Below, one piece after another: positions 26,739 to 36,086 of a stretch of 64,000 bases of DNA. Location: positions 41,611 through 105,610 of the forward strand of contig JAVBXP010000077.1 in the NCBI GenBank assembly GCA_030824495.1, written 5' to 3'. Numbering within the stretch: the first letter of the stretch is position 1; each line of letters opens with the position of its first letter. The stretch is from a bacterium (lineage in GTDB: Bacteria > Pseudomonadota > Alphaproteobacteria > Caulobacterales > Caulobacteraceae). A program made the position numbers and the translations under genes. The notes below the pieces were generated by a model. That model was given only the letters and a program-made list of their open reading frames with translations, was not told the origin of the DNA and searched no databases.

Positions 26739-27935
26739 CTAGGAGAGCGCCGCGGCCAATCGCTCGGCGAGGTCGCCCTTCGGCTGCACCTCGACGCGGT
26801 CCAGGCCCAGCCAGCCGGCCATCAGCCGTAGTTCGCCCGCCAGCAGCGAAGGCGTCGCATCATTCGCGCCGGGTTCGGCGTGGGCCGATTGCACTAGCAG
26901 AACGCCCTTCTTGCGCTCGGCCTTCAGATCGACCCGCGCGGTGATCGCCTCGCCCTGCAGGAAGGGCAGAACGTAGTAGCCGTGAACCCGCTTGTGGGCC
27001 GGGGTGTAAATCTCCAGCCGGATACGGGTGTCGAACAATCGCTCGGTGCGCTCACGAAACCAGATCAGGTTGTCGAACGGCGAGAGCAGGGCGTTGGCGG
27101 TGATCTTTCGCGGCCGCCGCGCCTCTGAGTGCAGATAGGCCGGCTGGCCCCAACCCTTGACCTCCACCAGCGTCAGTTCGCCTCCAGCGACCAGCTCGGC
27201 GATCCGCGCCTTGGTGTCGGCGACCGGCATGCGGAAATAGTCGCGCAGATCACGCTCGGTGGCCACGCCCTGGGCGCGAGCGGCGATGCGGATCAGCTCG
27301 CGCTGGGCCTCCTCGCGCGGCGGCGTCGGCGTTTCGCGCACTGCACGCGGCAGCACCTTGTCGCTGACGCCATAGACCCGCTCGAAAGTCCCCCGCCGGG
27401 TGGCGGCGGTCAGGTCGCCGACCCAGAACAGGCATTCGAGCGCGCGCTTGCCCTCGCTCCAGCCCCACCAGCCCTGCGCACCCTTGGCGCCGAGGTTCAG
27501 TTCAGAGGCCGGCATCGGGCCGCGCGTGTCGATCTCGGTCAACACGCGCTCGATGAAGTCCTCGTGGGTGCGTAGGAAGCGCGCGATGCCTTTCCAGGTG
27601 CCGACGCCGGCCCGGGCGTCGTCCATCCGCCAGCGGAACAGGGGATGGCTGGCCGCCGGCAGCAGCGAGGCTTCGTGCGCCCAATATTCCACGAGCGACG
27701 GCCGCTTTCCCCAGGCGATCTCCTCCAGCAGTGGCCGAGGATAGGCGCCGAGCCGAGAGAACAGCGGCAGGTAGTGGGTGCGAGACACCACATTGACCGA
27801 GTCAATCTGCAGCACACCCAGCCGGTCGATGGTCTTCAGCAGGTGGCGCTTGCCGGGGGCGTCGGGACGTCGCTCGGCGAACCCCTGCGCGGCCAACGCT
27901 ATGCGGCGGGCCTCGCGGGCCGAGATCGTCTCCAC
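26739..27935 (-). CDS. YcaQ/AlkX-type DNA glycosylase (HTH_42 family)
   Basis: 398 residues of the winged-helix DNA glycosylase family. The catalytic motif in LGVLQIDSVNVVSRTHYLPLFSRLGAY is Gln-Ile-Asp (43-45), the QxD form of the YcaQ/AlkX branch, as opposed to QxQ of AlkZ. YWAHEASLLP and the C-terminal ANALLSPFDNLIWFRERTERLFDTRIRLEIYTPAHKRVHGYYVLPFL are strongly conserved. E. coli YcaQ removes nitrogen-mustard and other N7-guanine alkyl adducts and unhooks interstrand crosslinks. It is seven bases downstream of the PPK2 stop, so probably co-transcribed. Confidence 0.88.
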   Translation of the reverse strand: METISAREARRIALAAQGFAERRPDAPGKRHLLKTIDRLGVLQIDSVNVVSRTHYLPLFSRLGAYPRPLLEEIAWGKRPSLVEYWAHEASLLPAASHPLFRWRMDDARAGVGTWKGIARFLRTHEDFIERVLTEIDTRGPMPASELNLGAKGAQGWWGWSEGKRALECLFWVGDLTAATRRGTFERVYGVSDKVLPRAVRETPTPPREEAQRELIRIAARAQGVATERDLRDYFRMPVADTKARIAELVAGGELTLVEVKGWGQPAYLHSEARRPRKITANALLSPFDNLIWFRERTERLFDTRIRLEIYTPAHKRVHGYYVLPFLQGEAITARVDLKAERKKGVLLVQSAHAEPGANDATPSLLAGELRLMAGWLGLDRVEVQPKGDLAERLAAALS

Positions 27936-27942
27936 CAGCCAG

Positions 27943-28713
27943 CTACCTGTTCAATCGGCCTTCGGCGATCGCCCCGATCTCGAACGGGAACAGCACCTTG
28001 TTGTCGGGCTTGGCGACATCCTTGGAGATGTCCTCCGGCGCGATGGTGCGCACGACGTGACGCATGACGTTTAGCCGCGCGTCCTTCTTCTTGTCGGTGA
28101 CGACGCAGGTCCAGGGCGTTGTTCCGTTGTGGGTTCGGGTCAGCATCTCGTCGCGAGCCGAACTGTACTCGGCCCATTTCTCCTGGGCGACATCGTCCAG
28201 CGGGCTGACCTTCAGCGCCTTCAGCGGATCTTCGCGTCGCTCCTTCAGGCGCTCGGCCTGTTCCTCGCGGCTGATGTCGAGCCAGATCTTCACCAACTGT
28301 ATGCCGCTTTCGACCAGCATCTCCTCGAAGTGCGGGACGTCGCGCAGGAACATCTCCTGCTGCTTGGGCGTGGCGAAATCCATCACCCGCTCGACGCCCG
28401 CCCGATTGTACCAGGAGCGGTTGAAAATCACGATCTGTCCCGCCGCCGGCAGGTGCTGCACATAGCGCTGGAAGTACCACTGCGTGGTTTCGATTTCGGT
28501 GGGCTTGGGCAGCGCCATCACCCGGGTCGCGCGAATCGACAGGTGCTCGGTCATTCGCTTGATCGTGCCGTCCTTCCCGGCGGCGTCGCGGCCTTCGAGG
28601 ATGATCAGCACCTTGTCGCCGTTCTGCATGGCGTGCTGCTGGTATTTCACGAGGGCGAGCTGCAGTTCCGCGAGCTCGGTTTCGTATGCGTCGTCGTCAT
28701 CTGACTTTGCCAT
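27943..28713 (-). CDS. ppk2: Polyphosphate kinase 2 (PPK2)
   Basis: 256 residues. Walker A EGRDAAGKDG (40-49), the Walker B region IVIFNRSWYNRAGVERVM (about 94-111), and RLKERREDPLKALKVSPLD (lid) identify a one-domain PPK2, which transfers phosphate between polyphosphate and nucleoside diphosphates or monophosphates. TQWYFQRYVQHLPAAGQ is typical of the class I (NDP-phosphorylating) group, a tentative subgroup call. Divergent from rsmE by 48 bases. Confidence 0.92.
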   Translation of the reverse strand: MAKSDDDDAYETELAELQLALVKYQQHAMQNGDKVLIILEGRDAAGKDGTIKRMTEHLSIRATRVMALPKPTEIETTQWYFQRYVQHLPAAGQIVIFNRSWYNRAGVERVMDFATPKQQEMFLRDVPHFEEMLVESGIQLVKIWLDISREEQAERLKERREDPLKALKVSPLDDVAQEKWAEYSSARDEMLTRTHNGTTPWTCVVTDKKKDARLNVMRHVVRTIAPEDISKDVAKPDNKVLFPFEIGAIAEGRLNR

Positions 28714-28761
28714 AGGATGAGCCTAGTCCTGATCCTGCTCGCGCGGCTAGAACCTCTTTCC

Positions 28762-29496
28762 ATGATCCGATTGTTCGTCACCGCCGATCTCGCCCAGGAC
28801 CACGCGCTCGCCCTCGACCTGGGGCAGAGCCGCTACCTGACCGCCGTCATGCGCCGGGAGGTTGGCGACGAGGTGCTGGTCTTCAACGGCCGCGATGGGG
28901 AATGGCGCGGCGCGCTCGAAGTGGTCGCCAAGCGCGGGGTGGTGCTGCGACTGACGACGCTGGAGCGGCCACAGGCCTTTGGCCCCGACCTAGACCTGGT
29001 CGTGGCCCTGGTGAAGCGTACCCGGATCGAGACCATCATTGAAAAGGCGGCGGAATTGGGCGCGCGCCGCATGCGCCTGGTGATTACTGAGCGCACCAAC
29101 GCCGAGCGGGCTCGCCTCGACCGGCTGACCGCCATCGCCACCGAGGCGGCCGAACAGACCGGCCGCATGGATGTGCCGGAAATTGTTGAGCCCCTGAAAC
29201 TCGCCAAGCTCATCGAGACCTGGGACGCCCCGCGCCGCCTGCTGTTCTGCGACGAAGCCGGCGAGGCCAAGCCGGTTCTGGAGGCTTTGGCGGGAGCCCC
29301 AGCCGGCCCGTGGGCGATCCTGATCGGACCCGAAGGCGGGTTTTCGCCGACAGAGCGCGAAACCCTTCGGAACCTGACCTACGCTACGCCCGCTTCACTA
29401 GGACCGCGGATACTGCGGGCCGACACAGCCGCCATCAGCGCCCTGACCTTGTGGCAGGCTGCTCAGGGGGACTGGCGTGGCCTTGAGGTTTCCTGA
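28762..29496 (+). CDS. rsmE: 16S rRNA m3U1498 methyltransferase RsmE
   Basis: 244 residues with an N-terminal PUA-like domain (MIRLFVTADL...SRYLTAVMRREVGDEVLVFNGRDGEW) and a C-terminal SPOUT methyltransferase domain with the knot motifs ILIGPEGGFSPTE and LGPRILRADTA. It methylates N3 of U1498 in 16S rRNA. The ATG at 28762 is chosen because RLFV is the conserved family start; the longer frame from 28717 lacks support. Followed by an intrinsic terminator. Confidence 0.94.
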   Translation: MIRLFVTADLAQDHALALDLGQSRYLTAVMRREVGDEVLVFNGRDGEWRGALEVVAKRGVVLRLTTLERPQAFGPDLDLVVALVKRTRIETIIEKAAELGARRMRLVITERTNAERARLDRLTAIATEAAEQTGRMDVPEIVEPLKLAKLIETWDAPRRLLFCDEAGEAKPVLEALAGAPAGPWAILIGPEGGFSPTERETLRNLTYATPASLGPRILRADTAAISALTLWQAAQGDWRGLEVS

Positions 29497-29514
29497 ATTG
29501 CGCCCACGTGTCTG

Positions 29515-29544
29515 AACGGCGTAAAGATCGCGCCGCCGTTTTTT
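29515..29544 (+). terminator. Intrinsic terminator after rsmE
   Basis: Stem AACGGCG (29515-29521) with CGCCGTT (29534-29540), a 12-base loop and a T-run continuing the stem (TTTTTT in all). It separates rsmE from gshA, whose start is 30 bases further on, so the gshA promoter must overlap this region or gshA is partly read through. Confidence 0.65.
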
Positions 29545-29573
29545 CGGACTAATGTGGGCTTGGGGAGATTGAG

Positions 29574-30932
29574 ATGGCCGACGTCGTGGCAGACGACCGA
29601 CCCCTCACGTTCGAGGACCTGATCCAATGGTTCGAAGCAGGCTCAAAGCCTGCCAGCGATTGGAAGGTCGGCGCCGAACATGAGAAATTCGTGTTCCGCC
29701 TGGGGACCTATGAGCCCATTCCTTACGGCGGCCCCGCCGGGATCCAGGCCCTGCTGAACGGGCTGATGCGATTCGGTTGGAAGGGCGTCTATGAGGGCGA
29801 GAACGTCATCGCCCTGGAGCGCGGCAAGGCCAATATCAGCCTCGAGCCGGGCGGGCAGTTCGAACTTTCCGGCGCCCCGCTGGAGACCATGCACGACATT
29901 TGCGAGGAAACCGGCACTCACCTCGAAGAGGTGAAGACGGTCGCCGACGAGCTCGGTCTCGGCTTCCTCGGCCTTGGCTACACCCCGCTCTGGCGGCGGG
30001 ACGAAGTCCCGGTGATGCCCAAGGGCCGCTACAAGATCATGCGCGAGTACATGCCGAAGGTCGGCAATCTCGGCCTCGACATGATGTTCCGAACCTGTAC
30101 CGTTCAGGCCAATCTGGACTTCGGGTCAGAGGCCGACATGGTGGCGAAATTCCGCACCAGCCTGGCCCTGCAGCCGATCGCTACGGCGCTGTTCGCCAAT
30201 TCCCCATTCATCGAGGGCAAGCCGTCAGGCTTCCTTTCGGCCCGGGCCAATGTGTGGACCGACACCGATCCCGACCGCACTGGCATGCTGGACTTTGTGT
30301 TCGCCGACGGTTTCGGCTTTGAGACCTACGCCAATTACGCCCTCGACGTGCCGATGTATTTCGCCAAGCGCGACGGCAAGTATGTCGATCTCTCGGGCCG
30401 CTCGTTCCGCAAGTTCATGGCTGGAGAGCTCTCCGACCTGCCGGGCGACCGCCCGTCGATCAAGGACTGGGCCGATCACACGACGACCGCCTTCCCTGAA
30501 GTGCGCCTCAAGCAATATCTGGAAATGCGCGGCGCGGACTCCGGCCCTTGGAGCCGTCTCTGCGCTTTGCCGGCGCTGTGGGCCGGCATCTTCTACGACA
30601 GCGCCGCCCTGGCGGCGGCCTGGGACCTCTGCAAGGACTGGAAGGTCGAGGATCACGAACGGCTTCGCGCCGACGTCGCGCGCCTGGGCCTGAAGGCGCA
30701 GGTCAACGGCCGCAGCGTGCAGGACGTGGCCAAGGACATGGTCGCCATTGCGCGTCAGGGTCTGAAGAACCGCAACCGTCTCAGCGCCGGCATGGTCGAC
30801 GAGAGCAATTACCTGACGGAGTTGGAAGAGATCGCCGACAGCGGGATCACCCCAGCCGAACGGCTGCTCGAACTGTACAACGGCCCCTGGAAGGGCGATG
30901 TGCGCCGGGTCTTCGAGGACTTCGCCTACTAG
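29574..30932 (+). CDS. gshA: Glutamate-cysteine ligase (plant/alphaproteobacterial type)
   Basis: 452 residues of the GCS2 family. VGAEHEKFVF (Mg/ATP site), SLEPGGQFELSGAPLETMH, MMFRTCTVQANLDF and SARANVWTDTDPDRTG are conserved blocks of this type. It joins glutamate and cysteine with ATP, the first step of glutathione synthesis. Plant-type enzymes can be redox-regulated by disulfides; cysteines are present (CEETG, RTCTV, RLCALP, WDLCKD), but equivalence to the plant disulfide pairs cannot be judged by eye. GGGGAG precedes the ATG. Confidence 0.93.
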   Translation: MADVVADDRPLTFEDLIQWFEAGSKPASDWKVGAEHEKFVFRLGTYEPIPYGGPAGIQALLNGLMRFGWKGVYEGENVIALERGKANISLEPGGQFELSGAPLETMHDICEETGTHLEEVKTVADELGLGFLGLGYTPLWRRDEVPVMPKGRYKIMREYMPKVGNLGLDMMFRTCTVQANLDFGSEADMVAKFRTSLALQPIATALFANSPFIEGKPSGFLSARANVWTDTDPDRTGMLDFVFADGFGFETYANYALDVPMYFAKRDGKYVDLSGRSFRKFMAGELSDLPGDRPSIKDWADHTTTAFPEVRLKQYLEMRGADSGPWSRLCALPALWAGIFYDSAALAAAWDLCKDWKVEDHERLRADVARLGLKAQVNGRSVQDVAKDMVAIARQGLKNRNRLSAGMVDESNYLTELEEIADSGITPAERLLELYNGPWKGDVRRVFEDFAY

Positions 30933-30940
30933 AGGCCAGC

Positions 30941-31339
30941 ATGACCTGGTCGGGTTCCTGTCACTGCGGCGTCGTGCGCTTCGAAGTGAGCGCGCAGATC
31001 GATGAACTGACGACTTGCGACTGTTCGCTATGCGTCAAGAAAAACGCGGTGATGGCCAAGGTGCACGAGGACGCCTTGACGGTGACGGCCGGCGAGGAAG
31101 CCCTCTCGCTCTATCAATGGAACACCCGGCGGGCGAAGCACTACTTCTGCAGTCAGTGCGGCATCTACACCTTCCATCGCAAGCGTTCGGCCCCCGATCA
31201 CTACGGGGTCAACGTGTTCTGCCTGGATGATTTTGACGTCGCGAGCATCCCGGTCAGGGCGACCGAAGGGGCGAGCATGACCCTCGCCCCTGGCGGCGCC
31301 CGGTCCGAATGGCCGGGGCTGCGGGGTTCCGAGGCCTAG
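30941..31339 (+). CDS. GFA family protein (glutathione-dependent formaldehyde-activating/CENP-V)
   Basis: 132 residues with the GFA zinc-binding cysteines: GSCHCGVVRFEV (CxC), CDCSLCVKK and YFCSQCGIYTF (CxxC). The family is named after Paracoccus Gfa, which binds glutathione-formaldehyde adducts; most members have no proven reaction. It starts eight bases after the gshA stop, so a glutathione-linked role is plausible. The final TAG shares CTAG with the convergent DUF427 stop. Confidence 0.9.
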   Translation: MTWSGSCHCGVVRFEVSAQIDELTTCDCSLCVKKNAVMAKVHEDALTVTAGEEALSLYQWNTRRAKHYFCSQCGIYTFHRKRSAPDHYGVNVFCLDDFDVASIPVRATEGASMTLAPGGARSEWPGLRGSEA

Positions 31340-31827
31340 CGCTCTTCCGGCGCCGGGCTCTCGACGTTCGGCGGCCAATGGTCGCGCTGGCTGGCGCCGG
31401 AACCGCTGTCGGTGTGCAGGACAACCTCGTCGATGGCGGTGTGAACGTGGGTCGGATCGACCGCCGCGCCGTCCACTTGATAGACCTCAACCTTGTCCGG
31501 ATAAAACGCCAGTCGGCCGCGGATCTGTTCCATGGCGGGGAAGGGCTGCTCGTAAGTCCAGACCGCATTTTCCGCGAAACGGCCGTCCATCAGGATGGTG
31601 TAGTAGGCCGCGTCACCCTTGTACGGACAATGGGTCGTGCGGTCCGTGCGCGAGAAGAAGTCCATCGAGACATCGGCGCGCGGAAAGTACACCACGGCCG
31701 GATAGTCCGCTTCCTTCAGGATTAGGGCGTCGCCGGTGTCGGCGATGACGTGGTCGCCATATTTGGCGCGCCACCGGCTGGTGGCGGGCGTGATGGTGAT
31801 GGGGTGGTCAGGGCCTGGGGTCAGCAT
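31336..31827 (-). CDS. DUF427 domain protein
   Basis: 163 residues with one DUF427 beta-barrel: RAKYGDHVIADTGDALILKEADYPAVVYFPRADVSMDFFSRTDRTTHCPYKGDAAYYTI. The HCPYKGDA.YY motif and the ending AFYPDKVEVY are diagnostic. Function unknown. Start MLTPGPDH at 31827 is chosen, since the domain begins right after; the frame upstream is not protein-like. It converges with the GFA gene, stops overlapping by three bases. Confidence 0.88.
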   Translation of the reverse strand: MLTPGPDHPITITPATSRWRAKYGDHVIADTGDALILKEADYPAVVYFPRADVSMDFFSRTDRTTHCPYKGDAAYYTILMDGRFAENAVWTYEQPFPAMEQIRGRLAFYPDKVEVYQVDGAAVDPTHVHTAIDEVVLHTDSGSGASQRDHWPPNVESPAPEER

Positions 31828-32014
31828 TTGGACGCTCCTCCTATGACCAGTCCAACGCCTAAGATGGGCTTGAGGCTCCCTGAGCGCCAGTGTACAGGCG
31901 CCGCCTTGCTTGTGCTTGGCCTTACCGCGTGATCTTCTCGCGCCAAATATGCCCGGCGGGGGTGAAACGACCCCAGGGAGCGCCGGCCGTCCAAGGAATC
32001 GGAACACCGCCCTT
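31828..32014. other. Divergent intergenic region
   Basis: 187 bases between the DUF427 start and the POT transporter start; it must hold promoters for both. No convincing palindrome, -35/-10 pair or small ORF was found. An open frame of the transporter extends upstream to 31910 but has no protein-like pattern. Confidence 0.4.
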
Positions 32015-33955
32015 ATGAATATTGTTATCCTTTTGGGGATCGTCATTACGCTGGCGACCGGCATCCCCGTCCTGCTGCAGCTGCTGAAAACGCACCCGCG
32101 CGGGCTGATGATTCTGTTTTTCGCCGAGATGTGGGAGCGGTTTTCCTACTACGGGATGCGCGGCATCCTGATCTTCTATCTCACCCAACAACTGCTGTTT
32201 GATGACGCCACCGCCGGCGCTCAGTACGGCTCCTACACCAGCCTGGTCTATCTGCTGCCGCTGATCGGCGGCCTGCTCGCCGACCGCTATCTCGGCACCC
32301 GCAAGGCCGTGGCCTTCGGCGCGCTGCTGCTCGTAGCCGGCCACATGACCATGGCCGTCGAAGGCAGCCCCGCCACCCAGACCCTCACCTACGCCAACCA
32401 GAGCTATCAGGTTGTCGCCGAGGGACGCATGGAAGCGCGCACGGTGCAGCTCAAGATCGGCGACACGCTTCACGCGTTCGGTCCGGCCGAAGGCGGCGGG
32501 CTCGAGATCAAGAACCTGCCGGCCAACGCGCCGCTGCCGTCCGTCCTGCCCGAGGGCAGCTACAAGATGGAGAAGAAGAGCGATCCGCTGGGCGTGAACG
32601 CCTTCTATCTGGCGGTTTCGCTCATCATCATGGGGGTCGGCTTCCTGAAGCCGAACATCTCCACCATCGTCGGCCAGCTCTATCCGCAGGGCGACCCGCG
32701 GCGGGATTCCGGCTTCACCCTCTACTACTATGGCATCAACCTCGGGGCCTTCTGGGCCTCGGTGCTCTGCGGCCTGCTCGGCCAGACGGTCGGCTGGTGG
32801 GCGGGCTTTGGCCTGGCCGGCGTCGGCATGGCGCTCGGCTGGGTGGTGTTCGTGCTCGGCAAGCCGCTGCTGCAAGGCAAGGGCGAGCCGCCGAATCCGG
32901 AACGCCTGAAGGAGGCCGTCGTCGGCCCCATCAACCGCGAGTGGCTGATCTACATCGTGGCCATTCTCGGCGTCGGCGGCGTATGGGTGCTGGTCCAACG
33001 CAACAGCTTCGTGGCCTGGGCTCTGCTCAGCGCCACCGTCGCCTCGCTGGCCTACATCGCCTTCTTCCTGACCAAGTGCACCAAGATCGAGCGCGAGCGG
33101 ATGATGCTCGCCCTGGTGCTGATCTTCGGCTCAGTGATCTTCTTCACCCTGTTCGAACAGGCCGGCACCTCGCTGAACCTGTTCGCCGCGCGTAACGTCG
33201 ACCTGTCGATCACCCATCAGGCCACCAGCTTCCTGGGCATCCCGATGGGATCGGCCGAGCAACTTGCCGCCGCCGGCATCGAGCCGAAGGGCTTCTGGAT
33301 CGACGCCACCATGGGCGCGGCTCAGACCCAGTCGTTCAACGCGGCCTTCATTCTCATCTTCGCTCCGATCTTCGCGGCGATGTGGGCGTGGCTGGCCGCC
33401 CGCGGCCGCGACCCCAACCCGACGATGAAGTTCGGCTTTGGCCTGATTCAGGTCGGGCTCGGCTTCATGGTGGTGGTCTGGGGCGCCGGCATGGCCGATG
33501 GCTCCTACCGCCTGCCGCTGATGCTGCTCGGCATGCTCTACCTGCTGCACACCACGGGCGAGCTCTTCCTGTCGCCAGTGGGCCTCTCGGAGATCACCAA
33601 GCTGTCGGTGGCCTCGATCGCCTCCTTCATGATGGCCGTGTGGTTCCTCGCCTCCTCGATCGCTCAGTTGGTGGGCGGCTGGATCGCCGGCCTCGCCGGC
33701 GCCGAGACGGTGGGCGGCCAGGTGCTCGATCCGGAAGCCGCGCTCGCCTCATCGCTTGAGGTGTTCAAGATGCTCGGCTGGGCCGGCCTTGGGGTCGGCG
33801 TGGCGTTCATCGCGCTCAGCTTCTTCATCAAGCATTGGTCGCACGGCGCAAATACGCCCGCCGGTCACGCCCAGCCTGAGCCGATCGCTCCGGTCCTGGA
33901 CGGCGAACGCCAGGCGGTCAGCTCCGCGGCCATGCGCGCCGACCGGGAAAGCTAG
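32015..33955 (+). CDS. POT/PTR2 family proton-coupled oligopeptide transporter
   Basis: 646 residues. The signature FFAEMWERFSYYGMRGIL (E..ERF.YYG, about 36-52) and MGVGFLKPNISTIVGQLYP are those of POT peptide:H+ symporters of the inner membrane. TTGELFLSPVGLSEITKLS is the conserved late motif. An extra N-terminal helix precedes the first core helix, and about 75 residues (117-190) are inserted between helices 3 and 4, on the periplasmic side by the usual topology. The start at 32015 (MNIVILL) is chosen over an upstream frame with no protein-like pattern. Confidence 0.9.
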   Translation: MNIVILLGIVITLATGIPVLLQLLKTHPRGLMILFFAEMWERFSYYGMRGILIFYLTQQLLFDDATAGAQYGSYTSLVYLLPLIGGLLADRYLGTRKAVAFGALLLVAGHMTMAVEGSPATQTLTYANQSYQVVAEGRMEARTVQLKIGDTLHAFGPAEGGGLEIKNLPANAPLPSVLPEGSYKMEKKSDPLGVNAFYLAVSLIIMGVGFLKPNISTIVGQLYPQGDPRRDSGFTLYYYGINLGAFWASVLCGLLGQTVGWWAGFGLAGVGMALGWVVFVLGKPLLQGKGEPPNPERLKEAVVGPINREWLIYIVAILGVGGVWVLVQRNSFVAWALLSATVASLAYIAFFLTKCTKIERERMMLALVLIFGSVIFFTLFEQAGTSLNLFAARNVDLSITHQATSFLGIPMGSAEQLAAAGIEPKGFWIDATMGAAQTQSFNAAFILIFAPIFAAMWAWLAARGRDPNPTMKFGFGLIQVGLGFMVVVWGAGMADGSYRLPLMLLGMLYLLHTTGELFLSPVGLSEITKLSVASIASFMMAVWFLASSIAQLVGGWIAGLAGAETVGGQVLDPEAALASSLEVFKMLGWAGLGVGVAFIALSFFIKHWSHGANTPAGHAQPEPIAPVLDGERQAVSSAAMRADRES

Positions 33956-33980
33956 GCTCCTCCAAGCCTGGAAACGACAA

Positions 33981-34014
33981 GGGCCGGAGCATCGCTGCTT
34001 CGGCCCCTTTTCTT
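33981..34014 (+). terminator. Intrinsic terminator after the POT transporter
   Basis: Eleven-base stem GGGCCGGAGCA / TGCTTCGGCCC (one G-T pair), loop TCGC, then CTTTTCTT. It lies between convergent genes, 26 bases after the POT stop. Confidence 0.8.
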
Positions 34015-34028
34015 GGGTGGCGTTCTGC

Positions 34029-36068
34029 TTAGCCGCCGAAGGATTTGCGAATCCGCACCCAATACATGCGGCCAAATTGGATATCGCGATCGTCCACGAA
34101 GGCGATCTGGCTGGTGTTGCGCGGGCCGTCATAGACAGTTCGGGTATGGCGGAAGCCGCGGTTGGTGGCGTTCTGCAGCTCCGCGCGGATCACGATGTCC
34201 GACCTGGGCTTCCACTCGGCGAACGGCACGACGAAGGCCTTGAGCTTGTCGGTCGATATCTCGTCGAAGCGGTAGTAGGTCTCACGCCAGGCGCCGTAGA
34301 CGTCGACGCCCCAGGTCAGGCGATGGGCCGGCAGGTCGTGGGTGAAATGGGCCTCCCATTCCAGCGGCCGCAGCCCGGAGATTTCGCGTTTCTCGCCGGT
34401 GGTCGGGTCGGTCACCTCCGAGCGCCGCCAGGTGGATTCGCCTTTTATCGTCGCGCCCTCCAGGCCGAGCTTGGCCAGCGGCACGCTGAGCGACAGGATC
34501 AACTCGTCCTTGGTCCCATCGCCGATGTTGCTGGGGGCGTCGAAGACGCCGGTCGGCAGGAAGACCGGGGCGCGGTCGATGGCGTCGCTCAGCGCCGAGT
34601 GGCGCAGGGTCAGCACGATGGCCGCGCCAGCATATCGCTGTTCGAACGCCGCCTCGCTGACCCAGGCTTGCTCCGGGACGAGGTCTGGATTCCCAGCCGT
34701 GATGACCCCGGTGTTGAGGGAGGAATCGGCCACGAAGTCGTCGAAGTCTAGCTGGTCCACCACCCGTTCGAATCGGAAACGAACCTGCGTCGATGGCTGC
34801 GGCGCCCAGGTCAGGGCCAGGCGCGGCTTGGCGTAGTAGAGGCTCTTTTCCAGGCTGACGTCGCCGCTGGACTCGATCGTCGAGGCCTCGTAGCGGAGCC
34901 CGGCCTCGATCGTCCATTTCGAGCTGGGCCGCCAGACGCCTTTGGCGAAAGCCTCGCCGCGATCCTCCTGGATGCGGACATTGGCCGCCGGCAACGGGAC
35001 GTTCACCCCGTCCTTGGCGTAGGCGGTCTGGCTCTCGAGGATGTTGATCGCGACCTCGCCCCCAGCCTCAAGCGAGATCTGATCCGTCGGCCGATGCTTC
35101 AGCACGGCGCGGCCTATGGTTTCGCTGGTGTCGCGGCTGAGCGAGAACCGGGCGCTGGCGGCATCGGCGCGGAAGTCGGAGGTGATGTCCTGCGTCTCGT
35201 CCTTGCGCAGGGCGATCAGCTCCATCGTCGTCTTGGCGCCCAGCCCGCGCGTGAAGTTGCCGCCGAGCTCGGTCTGAAACTCGTCATAATGCTCAATCGT
35301 CCCCTCGCGGCCTGGCGTGGGGAAGGTGATGCGGTTGATCTCTTCGTATTTGAAATTGTCGTTGAACAGCCGGGCGTTGACCTTTGCCTGACCACCGAGC
35401 AGCGGCGTCGCGTAGGAGCCGGTCAGGGTCGTCTGATTGGTGTCGCCCTCTGAATCGACGTCCGAGATGATCAGCGGTTCGCCGGCCGGGCCGCTGCGGA
35501 CCCGCCGACCCTCGCCGGCCCCATCGTCGACGCCCATGCCGTAGCGGGCCGAGGCTTCCCAAGCTCGTCCCGCCTTGTCGCCCGACAATTCCAGGCGCAC
35601 GCCGGTCATGTTGCGGCCGTCGTAGATGATGCTGTTGGACAGGGCGACCACGCCGCGAAAGCCGCCGCCTTGCTTCTTGACCACATTGGCCAGAACCGAC
35701 TTGCCTTGCATGTCGATGCCCGGTGCGCCGCCGCGGATCAGGTCGATGCGGACGACCTGGTTCGCGGGAATTCTCCGCAGGATTTCCTCGAGGTCGTCGG
35801 TCTTTGTCGTCGGCCGCTGGCTGTCGATCAGCACATTGCCGGCCGCGCCTTCGAACCCGCGGACCGAATCGCCCACATCGACCGTGAAGCCCGGCAGCCG
35901 GGACACCATGTCGAGTGCCGTCGAAGGCTGCGATGCGGTGAAGAATTCTGGCGGATAGCTGATGACGCCGGTGGTCGCGGCGGGAGCGGTCGCAACGACC
36001 GCCTGGGTATCCTGACCGACGTCAGGCGCAGCGAGCGCCAGGGCTGAGGCCAGGGCCTGAACGATCAT
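34029..36068 (-). CDS. TonB-dependent receptor-like outer membrane protein
   Basis: 679 residues. N-terminal signal-like segment MIVQALASALALAAP, then a plug domain (about 45-135: ALDMVSRLPGFTVDVGDSVRGFEGAAGNVLIDSQRP...LRRIPANQVVRIDLIRGGAPGIDMQG) and a long beta-barrel ending YWVRIRKSFGG. It would bring a ligand through the outer membrane using TonB energy. No siderophore or vitamin gene is nearby, so the ligand is unknown. A palindrome (36087-36109) lies just upstream. Confidence 0.88.
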   Translation of the reverse strand: MIVQALASALALAAPDVGQDTQAVVATAPAATTGVISYPPEFFTASQPSTALDMVSRLPGFTVDVGDSVRGFEGAAGNVLIDSQRPTTKTDDLEEILRRIPANQVVRIDLIRGGAPGIDMQGKSVLANVVKKQGGGFRGVVALSNSIIYDGRNMTGVRLELSGDKAGRAWEASARYGMGVDDGAGEGRRVRSGPAGEPLIISDVDSEGDTNQTTLTGSYATPLLGGQAKVNARLFNDNFKYEEINRITFPTPGREGTIEHYDEFQTELGGNFTRGLGAKTTMELIALRKDETQDITSDFRADAASARFSLSRDTSETIGRAVLKHRPTDQISLEAGGEVAINILESQTAYAKDGVNVPLPAANVRIQEDRGEAFAKGVWRPSSKWTIEAGLRYEASTIESSGDVSLEKSLYYAKPRLALTWAPQPSTQVRFRFERVVDQLDFDDFVADSSLNTGVITAGNPDLVPEQAWVSEAAFEQRYAGAAIVLTLRHSALSDAIDRAPVFLPTGVFDAPSNIGDGTKDELILSLSVPLAKLGLEGATIKGESTWRRSEVTDPTTGEKREISGLRPLEWEAHFTHDLPAHRLTWGVDVYGAWRETYYRFDEISTDKLKAFVVPFAEWKPRSDIVIRAELQNATNRGFRHTRTVYDGPRNTSQIAFVDDRDIQFGRMYWVRIRKSFGG

Positions 36069-36086
36069 GTAACAATGCTCCCCAAG

